64,000 nucleotides of DNA from the IMG/VR virus record IMGVR_UViG_3300031787_000101, positions 1 through 64,000 of that record; one strand, 5' to 3'. Under the pieces are notes generated by a model, which saw nothing but the letters and a program-made list of their open reading frames with translations, did no database searches and had not been told where the DNA came from. Positions 7,862 through 15,547 of this stretch are shown here, piece after piece; position 1 is the stretch's first letter, and each line of letters opens with the position of its first letter. Position numbers and translations under genes: made by a program. Origin of the DNA: a virus.

Positions 7862-7906
7862 ATAATTCCTTAACACACTTTCAACATTCCATACCTATAT
7901 ATTGGT

Positions 7907-8002
7907 ATGATTAGTTTAATTTTTATTTCGATATTTTTATTTTTTAACGTTTCTTTAGTCATCCGAGACAGAAAAGAATATTTTAAATACAATAGAAAAT
8001 AA
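7907..8002 (+). CDS. Small single-span membrane peptide (31 aa)
   Basis: A 31-residue frame: about 18 hydrophobic residues (LIFISIFLFFNVSLVI) then a basic tail RDRKEYFKYNRK, the layout of a small N-out membrane peptide obeying the positive-inside rule. It lies in the 200-bp gap before the gene at 8044 on the same strand. No homology can be judged; holin-like, antiholin-like and sORF regulators all look like this. Confidence 0.4.
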   Translation: MISLIFISIFLFFNVSLVIRDRKEYFKYNRK

Positions 8003-8043
8003 TTTACACTTTAACCTTTAAAATTTTAGTTTTAAAATTGAGT

Positions 8044-8670
8044 ATGGAAAAAGAGAGTTGTATTTTAAATCAGGAATTTGTTAATAAGTTTGCAGATTTC
8101 TTATGTCAAGAAATAAGTGAAAATAATACTTACAAAACTAAACTATCCGTCGTTGATTGTAATAGTTTATTCATAATCAAAGGTTATACCAAGAACCCAA
8201 ACGTACTTGTCCTTAACAACTTAACTGATAAGTTCATAGAACAAGAACAAGATAATTATTCAGACCTAACAGGACTTAACCTTAAGACATTAGACATCAT
8301 AGATTACGACACTAAAGACGTGAACTTTGAGGACACTAATTTTGTATATAAGTTCCCTGAAAAGTTTGAAGTAAATAAACTATCCTCAATCACAATCCAA
8401 TCAACTTTCCCTCACGGATATTCTAAAAATTACTTGGGTAATCTATACTCATACTTAACATTAATATCTCAGAAGACACAACCATACTTTAAATTCAAAA
8501 ACCTATCTTTAGAATTTAAAACAGACAATGGTAATCTAACATTCACCAAACTGAATTCAGATAGTTACTATAGTCCTCAGTTACTACTTGAGATACTCAA
8601 CGATAACTTTGAAGGGACTATCCCTGAAGATTTACATCTACCATCCAACCTGTTCTTAAACGTTCTTTAA
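8044..8670 (+). CDS. Hypothetical protein (208 aa)
   Basis: About 208 residues from the ATG at 8044; the frame also permits TTG at 8038, two codons earlier, which I think less likely. The protein is soluble, with alternating beta and loop segments, and is rich in Leu, Asn and Asp. I do not recognise a family. The first 60 residues (FVNKFADFLCQEISEN, then LFIIKGYT) vaguely recall the N-terminal layout of methionine adenosyltransferase, but catalytic motifs are missing. Its last codons overlap the convergent gene at 8667 by 4 bp. Confidence 0.45.
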   Translation: MEKESCILNQEFVNKFADFLCQEISENNTYKTKLSVVDCNSLFIIKGYTKNPNVLVLNNLTDKFIEQEQDNYSDLTGLNLKTLDIIDYDTKDVNFEDTNFVYKFPEKFEVNKLSSITIQSTFPHGYSKNYLGNLYSYLTLISQKTQPYFKFKNLSLEFKTDNGNLTFTKLNSDSYYSPQLLLEILNDNFEGTIPEDLHLPSNLFLNVL

Positions 8671-9194
8671 ACACGTTTAGAATAACCTACGATTTGGTAG
8701 AAGTCCCTCTCACCATCAATATATTGTTTAACCATAACCAACAGATTTCTAAACATGAACGCTCCTGGTGTTTGTTTTTCACACTTGGAGAACAACTCAA
8801 CAAACGAAATTAAAACTTCAATAGAATAATAACCACATCCTTGTAACTCAAGATACTTTGGTGTTAGTTTATTAACATACTGTAACTGGTAGGTATCTCT
8901 TGATGTCTCACAATTAAATGGTTCGGTTTCATCATAGATTTTTATCAGGTCATCAATAAACCCTTTAATAACATTCGGAGCACATTGTTTCTTAGCAATC
9001 AAATCAACAATCCAATGTGTATGTGATGGTGTCCGTAATCTCTTACCTTCTTCCTTATGTTTTACGATAAAATCCAAATCAGGACGAGCTCCTCTTCCAC
9101 CTTGATAGATAGCAATCTTTGATGTGGGGTCAACTTGCCAAAATGTCAAAGGGGTATGAACTACCCCTTTCTTTTTAAATGTTAGTTCCTTCAT
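8667..9194 (-). CDS. Conserved-looking hypothetical protein (175 aa)
   Basis: A 175-residue soluble protein. Residues about 32-67 contain a compact run, GGRGARPDLDFIVKHKEEG followed by KRLRTPSHTHWIVDLI, with the look of a nucleic-acid- or nucleotide-binding core, but I cannot name the family. The C-terminal half is helical. It has its own promoter (9199-9229) inside the end of the upstream glutaredoxin gene, with +1 predicted one nucleotide before the ATG. Confidence 0.5.
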   Translation of the reverse strand: MKELTFKKKGVVHTPLTFWQVDPTSKIAIYQGGRGARPDLDFIVKHKEEGKRLRTPSHTHWIVDLIAKKQCAPNVIKGFIDDLIKIYDETEPFNCETSRDTYQLQYVNKLTPKYLELQGCGYYSIEVLISFVELFSKCEKQTPGAFMFRNLLVMVKQYIDGERDFYQIVGYSKRV

Positions 9195-9198
9195 GGAA

Positions 9199-9229
9199 CA
9201 AAACTACAAAATATTTTTGATAATTCCAA
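9199..9229 (-). promoter_or_regulatory. Leftward promoter (TTG-N20-TAGTTTTG), leaderless layout
   Basis: On the minus strand TTG (9229-9227), 20-nt spacer, TAGTTTTG (9206-9199). The predicted +1 near 9195 abuts the ATG at 9194. Most of the promoter lies within the 3' end of the glutaredoxin-like gene. Confidence 0.55.
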
Positions 9230-9476
9230 CAGCTTCGTTTATGTCTTGGAAATCTCTGTCGGGAGCAAATAACTTCGCTTCTTCTGTTTCAGTATCAACA
9301 ATCATAAATGCCGGAACAAAATCATTACCAGTCACTTCAACAAAAAGGTTATACTCCTCTTCGTGTTTTTCGATGTCTCTTTCCTTAAATTTAATCTTGT
9401 TTTCTTTGAGTTGTTTTTTAAACTCCGTACACCAATGACATCCTTTCATAGTATACGCAACCAATAAATTAGCCAT
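9204..9476 (-). CDS. Glutaredoxin-like thiol oxidoreductase
   Basis: A 90-residue thioredoxin-fold protein with the active site CHWC at residues 14-17 after a first strand (LLVAYTMKG), and a cis-proline context DFVPAFMIVD near residue 55. Length and layout match glutaredoxin and NrdH-type proteins. Such phage proteins usually donate electrons to ribonucleotide reductase or keep proteins reduced; no reductase gene is in this window. The start codon overlaps the thioredoxin stop (TAATG), so the two redox proteins are translationally coupled. Confidence 0.85.
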   Translation of the reverse strand: MANLLVAYTMKGCHWCTEFKKQLKENKIKFKERDIEKHEEEYNLFVEVTGNDFVPAFMIVDTETEEAKLFAPDRDFQDINEAVGIIKNIL

Positions 9477-9781
9477 TAGTTCTCAATGTGTTCAAGGATT
9501 AGTGATGATACGGTATCTGCCGGTTTTAAACCAACCATTGTATGTGTGTCAACACCTTCTTTATAGAATTTTAAAACTGGTACATTTCTAACGCCCAAAC
9601 TTTTTGAGAAATTAATATCACTCTCAACGTCAAACTCATAAATTGGTACCTCAGTTGTAATTTTCTTTAATTCTTCTGTTAATTGTTTACAAGGGCCACA
9701 CCATGTGGCATACATCTTTAATATAAAATCTTCCCCGTTATTAATTTTTTCTTGTATCTGAATACTTGTTAATTGTTCCAT
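9476..9781 (-). CDS. Thioredoxin
   Basis: A 101-residue classical thioredoxin: active site WCGPC in the context YATWCGPCKQLTEEL (about residues 24-38), conserved cis-proline in RNVPVLKFYK (about 69-78), and the glycine of the last strand in MVGLKP. All key residues are present. It is likely a hydrogen donor for ribonucleotide reductase or a processivity or repair partner, as for phage T4 and T7 relatives. It is the first of a coupled pair with the glutaredoxin-like gene. Confidence 0.93.
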   Translation of the reverse strand: MEQLTSIQIQEKINNGEDFILKMYATWCGPCKQLTEELKKITTEVPIYEFDVESDINFSKSLGVRNVPVLKFYKEGVDTHTMVGLKPADTVSSLILEHIEN

Positions 9782-9785
9782 AACT

Positions 9786-10127
9786 TTAAATATTTTTACT
9801 TTCTTTTTTTTGTTTCAAAAGTTGTGCAATGAAGAACTTAACCTCATTCAACTTTTCAGCATTATAATATATTTTTATTTTATATTCAACCCCATCAGTT
9901 TTAGATAAATAAATAAAACTACCATTAGGTAGTTTACATATCAAATCAGATATAATTTCACCATCTGAATATTGGGTGGAATTGATAAATACTTTTTGAA
10001 TATTATCCCTTTCAATAAAATCTTTTGGTATAAACTTATGTCCGTCAGATAGTTCTAAGATTGAAAGTAATCCTTCCTTTTCTAAAAACTTTTCTTCAAA
10101 TAGAAATATCTTTTTTTCGTTTACCAT
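9786..10127 (-). CDS. Hypothetical protein (113 aa)
   Basis: A 113-residue soluble protein, beta-rich in the middle (VFINSTQYSDGEIISDLI, FIYLSKTDGVEYKIKIYY) with a charged helical C-terminus ending in a Lys/Ser-rich tail. No family recognised. Its start overlaps the PcfJ-like gene's stop by 7 bp, placing it in the same transcript as the DUF932/PcfJ-like genes upstream and the thioredoxin gene 4 bp downstream. Confidence 0.5.
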   Translation of the reverse strand: MVNEKKIFLFEEKFLEKEGLLSILELSDGHKFIPKDFIERDNIQKVFINSTQYSDGEIISDLICKLPNGSFIYLSKTDGVEYKIKIYYNAEKLNEVKFFIAQLLKQKKESKNI

Positions 10128-11815
10128 TCAAAGTCAATGTAAGGTAAGTCGTCCCCAATGTCAATTGAATTTGTTAAATGTTCCCAGTTAAGTTGTCCGT
10201 CTTTATCAAAAACAAAGTTATATTCTTTTCTTCCACCACCAGTAACAAACTCAGCAATAGGATTACCCCACACTCCGGTAGTGATTGTTTTTAATGTAAC
10301 ATCTAAATAAAAAATTGCATCATCCCAAGTATCATCTAACACATTATTAAACCTTCCAAGTGTCTGAACTCGTTTAAAATTAATTGGTTGGTTAACATTC
10401 ATACCAAACTTACCGATTGACGGTCTATATTCAATTGACGCTCTCTCCCCGTCTTCCTTACGAAGTGATATAATTAATGATGAAGGTCTATCTTGATAAG
10501 TTCTAACACAATTAGACTGATGTACTGACTCATTAACATATTCTTCACTACTTTGTAAAACAACAGGGGTAAATACCATACCATCTTTTGTTATAATTGG
10601 TCTTGAAACTCGTTCAACAAATTCATTGGAGTATTGTCTTGAATATTTTCCTCTGGTGTAAAAGTCAACTTTATCTGACCAAGTACTATGTTCAGCGTTA
10701 AATTCTTTCAAAGTTTTAGACATCCATTTAATCGGCTCGTTTCTTGATAGAACATCAAAAAATCTTACGTGGTCGTAAAAACTATGAGTAGATGCTAAAT
10801 GGTCTGTTTTAGATATTAAGTAAATCTGATAACAATTACTCATATCCCTTTTACTGAAATTTTCAAAGTAATGTCTTACAGGTTGAAATGGTGATTCGTC
10901 AATTTTAGTATTAAAAATAATACACAATTCTTCTTCAGGTCTTTGTAAAATAAAATCTCTCCCAAAGATATCCATCAACATTTTAATACTTTTGAAACAA
11001 GGGTTTTGGACTTTGTGTAACACTTTTTTGATTTTCTCTGAACTTACATTGTGTAATTTCATGTAAGTATCAACCATCTTAAACCCGTTTTTCTGATAAT
11101 CTTTTTTAGTTGGTTTTGGATATACCTTGTAATACCCTCTCCAATTGTCAGGTTTCTTAACACCTTGTTTGTCCAACAAACATCCAAATAAAGACATCGG
11201 TAACTCAGTGTAGTTTAAAACTTTTTCAGCTCCGATTTTAGATAAAAATAGATTAATACCTTCAATAATTTCCAAATTATATTTTTGGGTATCATCTAAC
11301 CCATTCATAAATGAATGATAAGCATCCGTAGTTAACGATATCGGGAATGAGTTTCGTCTAAGAACACTACCCTTACCCTTACCTCTTTTTTTATGGTATT
11401 CAGTGTTTTTACCAACCGTAAAAATATTGGTTTTCTTATTAAATGTAATGTAGTTTAATTTGGTACTTTTACGAAAAAATACTTCTCCAGCCTTTCTATG
11501 TTTCCCACAATAGAATACTTTTAAGCAAATCTTATCCTCATTCTCCTCAACAACAAAAGTACTTCTTTGTACAGTTACCTCACAAAGAGGATTACCATAG
11601 TTTTTTTCAAACTCTTCTTTACTACCATTTACAGATTTATCAAACGTATAAAACAAATGTTTACCATCAAAATGGTCTCTAGGATTTGACTTACGTAATG
11701 TAAATAATGGCTCGTCATCCTCATTAAAATCGGAATTATTCTCCCCCACCGAATTGTAGGGGAGATAGTGACCGACATAATATTTTTCGTTGATGAGTGT
11801 GAATAGGTTGTCCAT
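10121..11815 (-). CDS. PcfJ-like protein
   Basis: A 564-residue protein. The C-terminal third matches the PcfJ-like pattern: a stretch of the kind ESVHQSNCVRTYQ (His and Cys conserved), then LIISLRKEDGERASIEYRP, a QTLGRFNN segment and a final helix. The N-terminal two thirds are basic and of unknown fold. PcfJ was named from the Enterococcus plasmid pCF10 and relatives are common in phages and plasmids; the molecular function is not established. I place the start at 11815 because its ATG overlaps the DUF932 stop (TAATG). Confidence 0.65.
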   Translation of the reverse strand: MDNLFTLINEKYYVGHYLPYNSVGENNSDFNEDDEPLFTLRKSNPRDHFDGKHLFYTFDKSVNGSKEEFEKNYGNPLCEVTVQRSTFVVEENEDKICLKVFYCGKHRKAGEVFFRKSTKLNYITFNKKTNIFTVGKNTEYHKKRGKGKGSVLRRNSFPISLTTDAYHSFMNGLDDTQKYNLEIIEGINLFLSKIGAEKVLNYTELPMSLFGCLLDKQGVKKPDNWRGYYKVYPKPTKKDYQKNGFKMVDTYMKLHNVSSEKIKKVLHKVQNPCFKSIKMLMDIFGRDFILQRPEEELCIIFNTKIDESPFQPVRHYFENFSKRDMSNCYQIYLISKTDHLASTHSFYDHVRFFDVLSRNEPIKWMSKTLKEFNAEHSTWSDKVDFYTRGKYSRQYSNEFVERVSRPIITKDGMVFTPVVLQSSEEYVNESVHQSNCVRTYQDRPSSLIISLRKEDGERASIEYRPSIGKFGMNVNQPINFKRVQTLGRFNNVLDDTWDDAIFYLDVTLKTITTGVWGNPIAEFVTGGGRKEYNFVFDKDGQLNWEHLTNSIDIGDDLPYIDFEW

Positions 11816-12561
11816 TAGCAAAATGTTTCAGCTAGTTCCCAAAGTTTTGTGTTAATCATGTTATCCATATTCAAGGATTGGATACCCTTTACTGAACGAG
11901 TGTTACGTCCTTGTTGTTTGATGAACCCTCCACGGATTAACTTCTCTTGTACCACGTTGAAGGTAGTCCAAAGGTTGTCATCACTATCACCATCACGAAG
12001 TGGGTCAATGATTGTTTCTAAAGTTAGAGTTGAAATATCCTCGGTGTTCTTCCAACGGATACCAACTGCCTTAGATACGAAGTCAATCTTTCTTTCAGTA
12101 TCCATAGTCACTTCCATCATACGGGTTACTGACTTTTGGATTTTTGGAGTATTCAATACAAACTGCTCAGTAATCAATTCAACATCACTCATACTCAAGT
12201 TCAAGTGAGTTTGTTTCATGTCCCCAAAGGTTGATACAGGAACAGTCAAACCGTTACTACATACAAGTCGGAATAAACCTGCCCCTACTTGGAGAGTTGA
12301 AGTTCCGTTGTGTGAGTTGGTGATTACCGCCTCTAATAACGAGTCACCTACTTGTGGAAGTTCTGCGTTACGAAGACGAACTTGGTGTTTACCAAATGAG
12401 CTCTTACCCACTTGTTTTGCTCCGCTCACTTGCCATCCGTTTTGGATGAACTTGTCAACTACATCAATGGTAGGAACCATAGTGTAACGGTCAGACAATT
12501 TTGAAAGTTTTTCAGTTTGGAATAACGCTGGTACTGTTGTTTTTAAATCTTGTAGGTTCAT
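11815..12561 (-). CDS. DUF932 family protein
   Basis: A 248-residue protein with the DUF932 layout: RYTMVPTIDVVDKFIQNGW near residues 25-43, GKHQVRLRN, an ITNSHNGTSTLQVGAGLFR segment, and LVCSNGLTVP around residues 108-117, followed by a helical C-terminus. The family occurs in phages and plasmids and its function is unknown. The next gene is PcfJ-like and overlaps it by one base; such coupling suggests that the two proteins act together. A possible promoter with TATATTTG lies at 12584. Confidence 0.8.
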   Translation of the reverse strand: MNLQDLKTTVPALFQTEKLSKLSDRYTMVPTIDVVDKFIQNGWQVSGAKQVGKSSFGKHQVRLRNAELPQVGDSLLEAVITNSHNGTSTLQVGAGLFRLVCSNGLTVPVSTFGDMKQTHLNLSMSDVELITEQFVLNTPKIQKSVTRMMEVTMDTERKIDFVSKAVGIRWKNTEDISTLTLETIIDPLRDGDSDDNLWTTFNVVQEKLIRGGFIKQQGRNTRSVKGIQSLNMDNMINTKLWELAETFC

Positions 12562-12583
12562 AGTGTTTATTGTTTTATTTCTA

Positions 12584-12613
12584 CAAATATAGTAAACTTT
12601 TTTAGATGTGCAG
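12584..12613 (-). promoter_or_regulatory. Possible leftward promoter (CTG-N19-TATATTTG)
   Basis: On the minus strand TATATTTG (12591-12584) is an exact -7 match. The -33 position after a 19-nt spacer reads CTG rather than TTG. The predicted +1 is near 12580, leaving a 19-nt leader before the DUF932 start. Confidence 0.4.
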
Positions 12614-12639
12614 CATATTTATTTAGAAAATAACAAACT

Positions 12640-13254
12640 ATGAAAAAACTATTAGATATTTCTTCTGAAGAAAGAAACAGAATACTTGAAATGCACCAAG
12701 AAGCTACAAGAAAAAATTATTTGACTGAAGCACCATTAGAAACACCACTTGGTAGTGCTAGAATTGCTAATCCACAATTACCTATAAATTCAGCACCAAT
12801 GTTTTATATTACAAGTTTATTTGCGCCTAACGAACTTATTAAGTCAACATTGTATTTGTATAACCCTAATACTCCAACACTAAGACAAAGTTCAGGAGAA
12901 GCTAAAATTTTAAGTAGAGCAGTAACTGTGACCGAGTATGGTAAAAAATTAGGGATTGACCAAAGTAAAGTTAAAGTAACAATACCAACTGGTAGTATAT
13001 ATTATGGAGTCCAACCAGGTACTAAACTTGGCGAAGTTGTTACACAAAAAATAGGTGATTATATAGTAGCACCTGTCACAGTATCATTCCCAGCACCTCA
13101 AACACCATTTAAAAGTACACCAGAAACCGCTAAACAACCGGTTATGACAGTTACTTTTGAAACTAATGATAAAAATAAACCTACTCAATCTATAAATGTT
13201 TATTTTGCAGATAAAGCAGGTGTTGCGGTAGGAGCAGAAACAACACCTCGATAA
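12640..13254 (+). CDS. Hypothetical protein (204 aa), possibly virion-associated
   Basis: A 204-residue protein. The N-terminus (LLDISSEERNRILEMHQEAT) is a short amphipathic helix of a type that looks like an assembly or targeting tag; the rest is Pro/Thr-rich beta structure (VTIPTGSIYYG, IVAPVTVSFPAPQTPF) without charge clusters, compatible with a structural protein. No family is recognised. A TATTTATT element sits 16 nt before the ATG. The gene is isolated on the plus strand and ends at a strong bidirectional terminator. Confidence 0.45.
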   Translation: MKKLLDISSEERNRILEMHQEATRKNYLTEAPLETPLGSARIANPQLPINSAPMFYITSLFAPNELIKSTLYLYNPNTPTLRQSSGEAKILSRAVTVTEYGKKLGIDQSKVKVTIPTGSIYYGVQPGTKLGEVVTQKIGDYIVAPVTVSFPAPQTPFKSTPETAKQPVMTVTFETNDKNKPTQSINVYFADKAGVAVGAETTPR

Positions 13255-13272
13255 ATTTTAAAAAAATATAAC

Positions 13273-13308
13273 AAAAAAAAGGTCTTTTTAAAAGACCTTT
13301 TTTTTGTT
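13273..13308. terminator. Bidirectional terminator
   Basis: A run of eight A residues, GGTCTTT, a TTA loop, AAAGACC and eight T residues form a long symmetrical stem usable on both strands. It lies between the convergent genes ending at 13254 (+) and 13318 (-). Confidence 0.85.
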
Positions 13309-13317
13309 TATTAATTT

Positions 13318-13752
13318 TTAATTAACAATTTTAAATTTTGTAAAGTTCCAAGCCATTGTTTTACCTGTAACCTCATTAAAGTATGTGTAAACAACGGTGT
13401 TTTTATTATTATCAATTATCAACTTTACATTTGTGTTATCTTTAGTTCCTCCGTAAGTATCAATAATAACTACTTCAAAGACCCCATCATTCTCACTAAA
13501 AGATTTAATCTTCTTAGTACCTTTAGTTTCACGAATAACAAAATCAACAGTTTTATTAGTAGTGTCAATAACATAAGAAGTTTTAACTTCAAATGGGTCA
13601 TTATCCCACAATGGATTATCAATTACTTCAGTATAATCTACATTACCGTAGTGTGTAAACTCTTTAACTTCGGTTACATTAACCGTGATGGTTTGAGAAA
13701 ATACAAGAAGACTTACGACTGAAAACAAAAAACTCAAAATTAACTTTTTCAT
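13318..13752 (-). CDS. Exported hypothetical protein (144 aa)
   Basis: A 144-residue protein with a clear Sec signal peptide: KK, a hydrophobic stretch LILSFLFSVVSLLVF, and the cleavage context FSQ typical of Flavobacteriia. The mature part (about 124 residues) is beta-rich with many Val/Thr/Asp and no cysteine. No family is recognised. It is a stand-alone gene with its own promoter and a terminator, a layout seen for moron genes that change the infected cell's envelope. The plus-strand gene at 28181 encodes another exported protein of similar size with the same kind of signal peptide. Confidence 0.6.
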   Translation of the reverse strand: MKKLILSFLFSVVSLLVFSQTITVNVTEVKEFTHYGNVDYTEVIDNPLWDNDPFEVKTSYVIDTTNKTVDFVIRETKGTKKIKSFSENDGVFEVVIIDTYGGTKDNTNVKLIIDNNKNTVVYTYFNEVTGKTMAWNFTKFKIVN

Positions 13753-13791
13753 TGTGTTTAAGTATTAAAGGGTTAGTGACTAATTCTTTTA

Positions 13792-13822
13792 CAAATATAT
13801 ATGTTTTTTTTAATTCCACAAA
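13792..13822 (-). promoter_or_regulatory. Leftward promoter (TTTG-N19-TATATTTG)
   Basis: On the minus strand TTTG (13822-13819), 19-nt spacer, TATATTTG (13799-13792): both boxes match the Bacteroidota consensus. The predicted +1 is near 13788, giving a leader of about 36 nt for the exported protein gene. Confidence 0.6.
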
Positions 13823-13841
13823 CTTTTTTTTGATTTTTTTT

Positions 13842-14132
13842 TCAATTAAGAAAAATAATCCCATAGTTTGTTTTGATGACAGGTGTTTTAATCTCTATTG
13901 GATTAACCTTTTTGTTTGTTTCATCATACATACCAACAACAATATCAATAAGCTGTTGCTGAGTAAGGATAAGTTCCAAACCATTCTCAAGATTTTCGTA
14001 AACTTTTTCTTTAACCCTTTCGTAAAAAGTATTTTTCTTAAGTTTCCCAATTAAGTCAATCAAGTCGTTGGGGTTCTTTTCGAAGAACCCTATCAACTGA
14101 TTTAAGTAAATTTCCGCATCTACATTTTTCAT
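13842..14132 (-). CDS. Hypothetical protein (96 aa)
   Basis: A 96-residue predominantly helical protein (IYLNQLIGFFEKNPNDLIDL, then KKNTFYERVKEKVYENLE, then LILTQQQLIDIVVGMY) ending in a short beta segment. No known domain is recognised. A TATCTTTG box lies at 14152 with a weak -33 (ATG at spacer 19). Confidence 0.5.
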   Translation of the reverse strand: MKNVDAEIYLNQLIGFFEKNPNDLIDLIGKLKKNTFYERVKEKVYENLENGLELILTQQQLIDIVVGMYDETNKKVNPIEIKTPVIKTNYGIIFLN

Positions 14133-14151
14133 AGGCAGTAAGATTAGGAAA

Positions 14152-14181
14152 CAAAGATATAACTAATTTATTAAACTACAT
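14152..14181 (-). promoter_or_regulatory. Possible leftward promoter (ATG-N19-TATCTTTG)
   Basis: On the minus strand TATCTTTG (14159-14152) is an exact -7 match; the -33 has one mismatch (TATG). The predicted +1 is near 14148, leaving about 16 nt before the ATG at 14132. Confidence 0.4.
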
Positions 14182-15523
14182 AATAATAACCATCACCTTC
14201 CTCATGTAAAACATCTTTAAGTTCTTCAGGAAGTTTAACGTTACTTCCACTTACATTCAAGAAACCTAACATAGGTAAATCTTTAATACACGCTGGGATA
14301 GTCGTTAACTGAGGGTTGTTTGGTAAAGCAAGTAATAGTAAACTTGTCAAATTACAAATACTATCAGGAACAGATTTAACCATACCACCTAATAAAAGTG
14401 TTTGTAACTTATCAAATCTTCCAATACTTTCAGGAACTTCAAGAGCAATTGTTTCTTTAATGTTCTTTGAAGTTTGGATGATTAATTGCTCCAAGTCATC
14501 TGGTAGGTTGTCAAACAATTCTTTAAATCCATATAATCCAACAAACTTACCAGCCGAAGATTCAGGATAAACAATATCAACTCTCTTACCATTCTCTTTA
14601 GCCAATCCTTTAGCAAATTCAGGTTTGAAGAAATCTTTAAGTTCAGCCAACTTACCTTGTAACATTTCAACAATATTCACACTTCTATCGTGTCTATCCA
14701 TGAATTGATTAGACTGGAAGTGCCACTGGTATCTTTCAACAGGAAGACCTGATTTCTTACCCACGTCAGAACTGTCATTAGGTAAAATAACATATAATGG
14801 CCCTTGTTTAATATAAGTGTTAAAATAATTCAAACCAGGTGATGAAGTACACCATCTTGTTTCACCCATATCAGGTTCGTGATAACCACCAAAGAAACAA
14901 GCCGCATTTTTACCAAGTTCAGTTTGGTCTTCAATTTTAACCACAGTCCAGTTCGGCCCTTTAAATGCAACAGTCGAACCAGGGTATTGGTAAGTTGATT
15001 TAGCCTGTTCTTTTTCTTGTTTAGTTCCTTTTGTTTTTTCTAACTTAAAGTCCTTAACTGCATCAAATAATGTATCAACTGTCAATTTATTAATATCTCT
15101 TTTGTCAGCGTCTAATTGACCTTTGAATCTTTCAAACTTCTTTAAGTCGTCAGTAACCTTGTATAAATCCTCAAGATATAAATCACGATATCTTTTAACT
15201 AATTGTTTATATTCAGGTGAACCAACTTCAACATCCGCTCTTTCATCACTAAATGATGGTTTTAAGAAATTCTTTAATATCCAGTTAGTATACTTACCAA
15301 CCTTAACAATTTCCATTTGTTCAGGTGTTAAACTATTAATATTTTGAAGTAAACTTTGCGGAGCTCTTGTTGTAGGGTCAGCAAAGATAATAGTTCTCAA
15401 TGTTTCAAAAGGGATTTTACCTGGTTCAGGTTTTTTTCCACCTTTATCAACTAATTTATCATATAGAAGGTTAAATCTTGAATCTTCTAAAATAATGTTT
15501 GTTAAGATATTAGTAAATTTCAT
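14171..15523 (-). CDS. Leucine-rich-repeat protein with an uncharacterised central domain
   Basis: A 450-residue protein. About 90 C-terminal residues are LRR turns (FDKLQTLLLGG, LTSLLLLALPNN, LPMLGFLNVSGS) ending with a short cap. The central part (about residues 180-320) has a compact domain with the motif GETRWCTSSPG near residue 223 followed by YIKQGPLYVILP and a QWHFQSNQFMDRHDRS segment. I regard the central domain as an uncharacterised phage domain; its WC, H and D residues look catalytic or ligand-binding. The N-terminal 170 residues are helical and basic. It could be a protein-interaction or host-takeover factor; function unknown. TATAAATA at 15538 is 14 nt upstream. Confidence 0.55.
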   Translation of the reverse strand: MKFTNILTNIILEDSRFNLLYDKLVDKGGKKPEPGKIPFETLRTIIFADPTTRAPQSLLQNINSLTPEQMEIVKVGKYTNWILKNFLKPSFSDERADVEVGSPEYKQLVKRYRDLYLEDLYKVTDDLKKFERFKGQLDADKRDINKLTVDTLFDAVKDFKLEKTKGTKQEKEQAKSTYQYPGSTVAFKGPNWTVVKIEDQTELGKNAACFFGGYHEPDMGETRWCTSSPGLNYFNTYIKQGPLYVILPNDSSDVGKKSGLPVERYQWHFQSNQFMDRHDRSVNIVEMLQGKLAELKDFFKPEFAKGLAKENGKRVDIVYPESSAGKFVGLYGFKELFDNLPDDLEQLIIQTSKNIKETIALEVPESIGRFDKLQTLLLGGMVKSVPDSICNLTSLLLLALPNNPQLTTIPACIKDLPMLGFLNVSGSNVKLPEELKDVLHEEGDGYYYVV

Positions 15524-15547
15524 TTCTAAAGTTTTTATATAAATATA

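Noticed and set aside
8044-8670. Resemblance of the N-terminal 60 residues to methionine adenosyltransferase.
   Set aside because: Only a loose pattern; ATP-binding and metal-binding motifs of that enzyme are missing.
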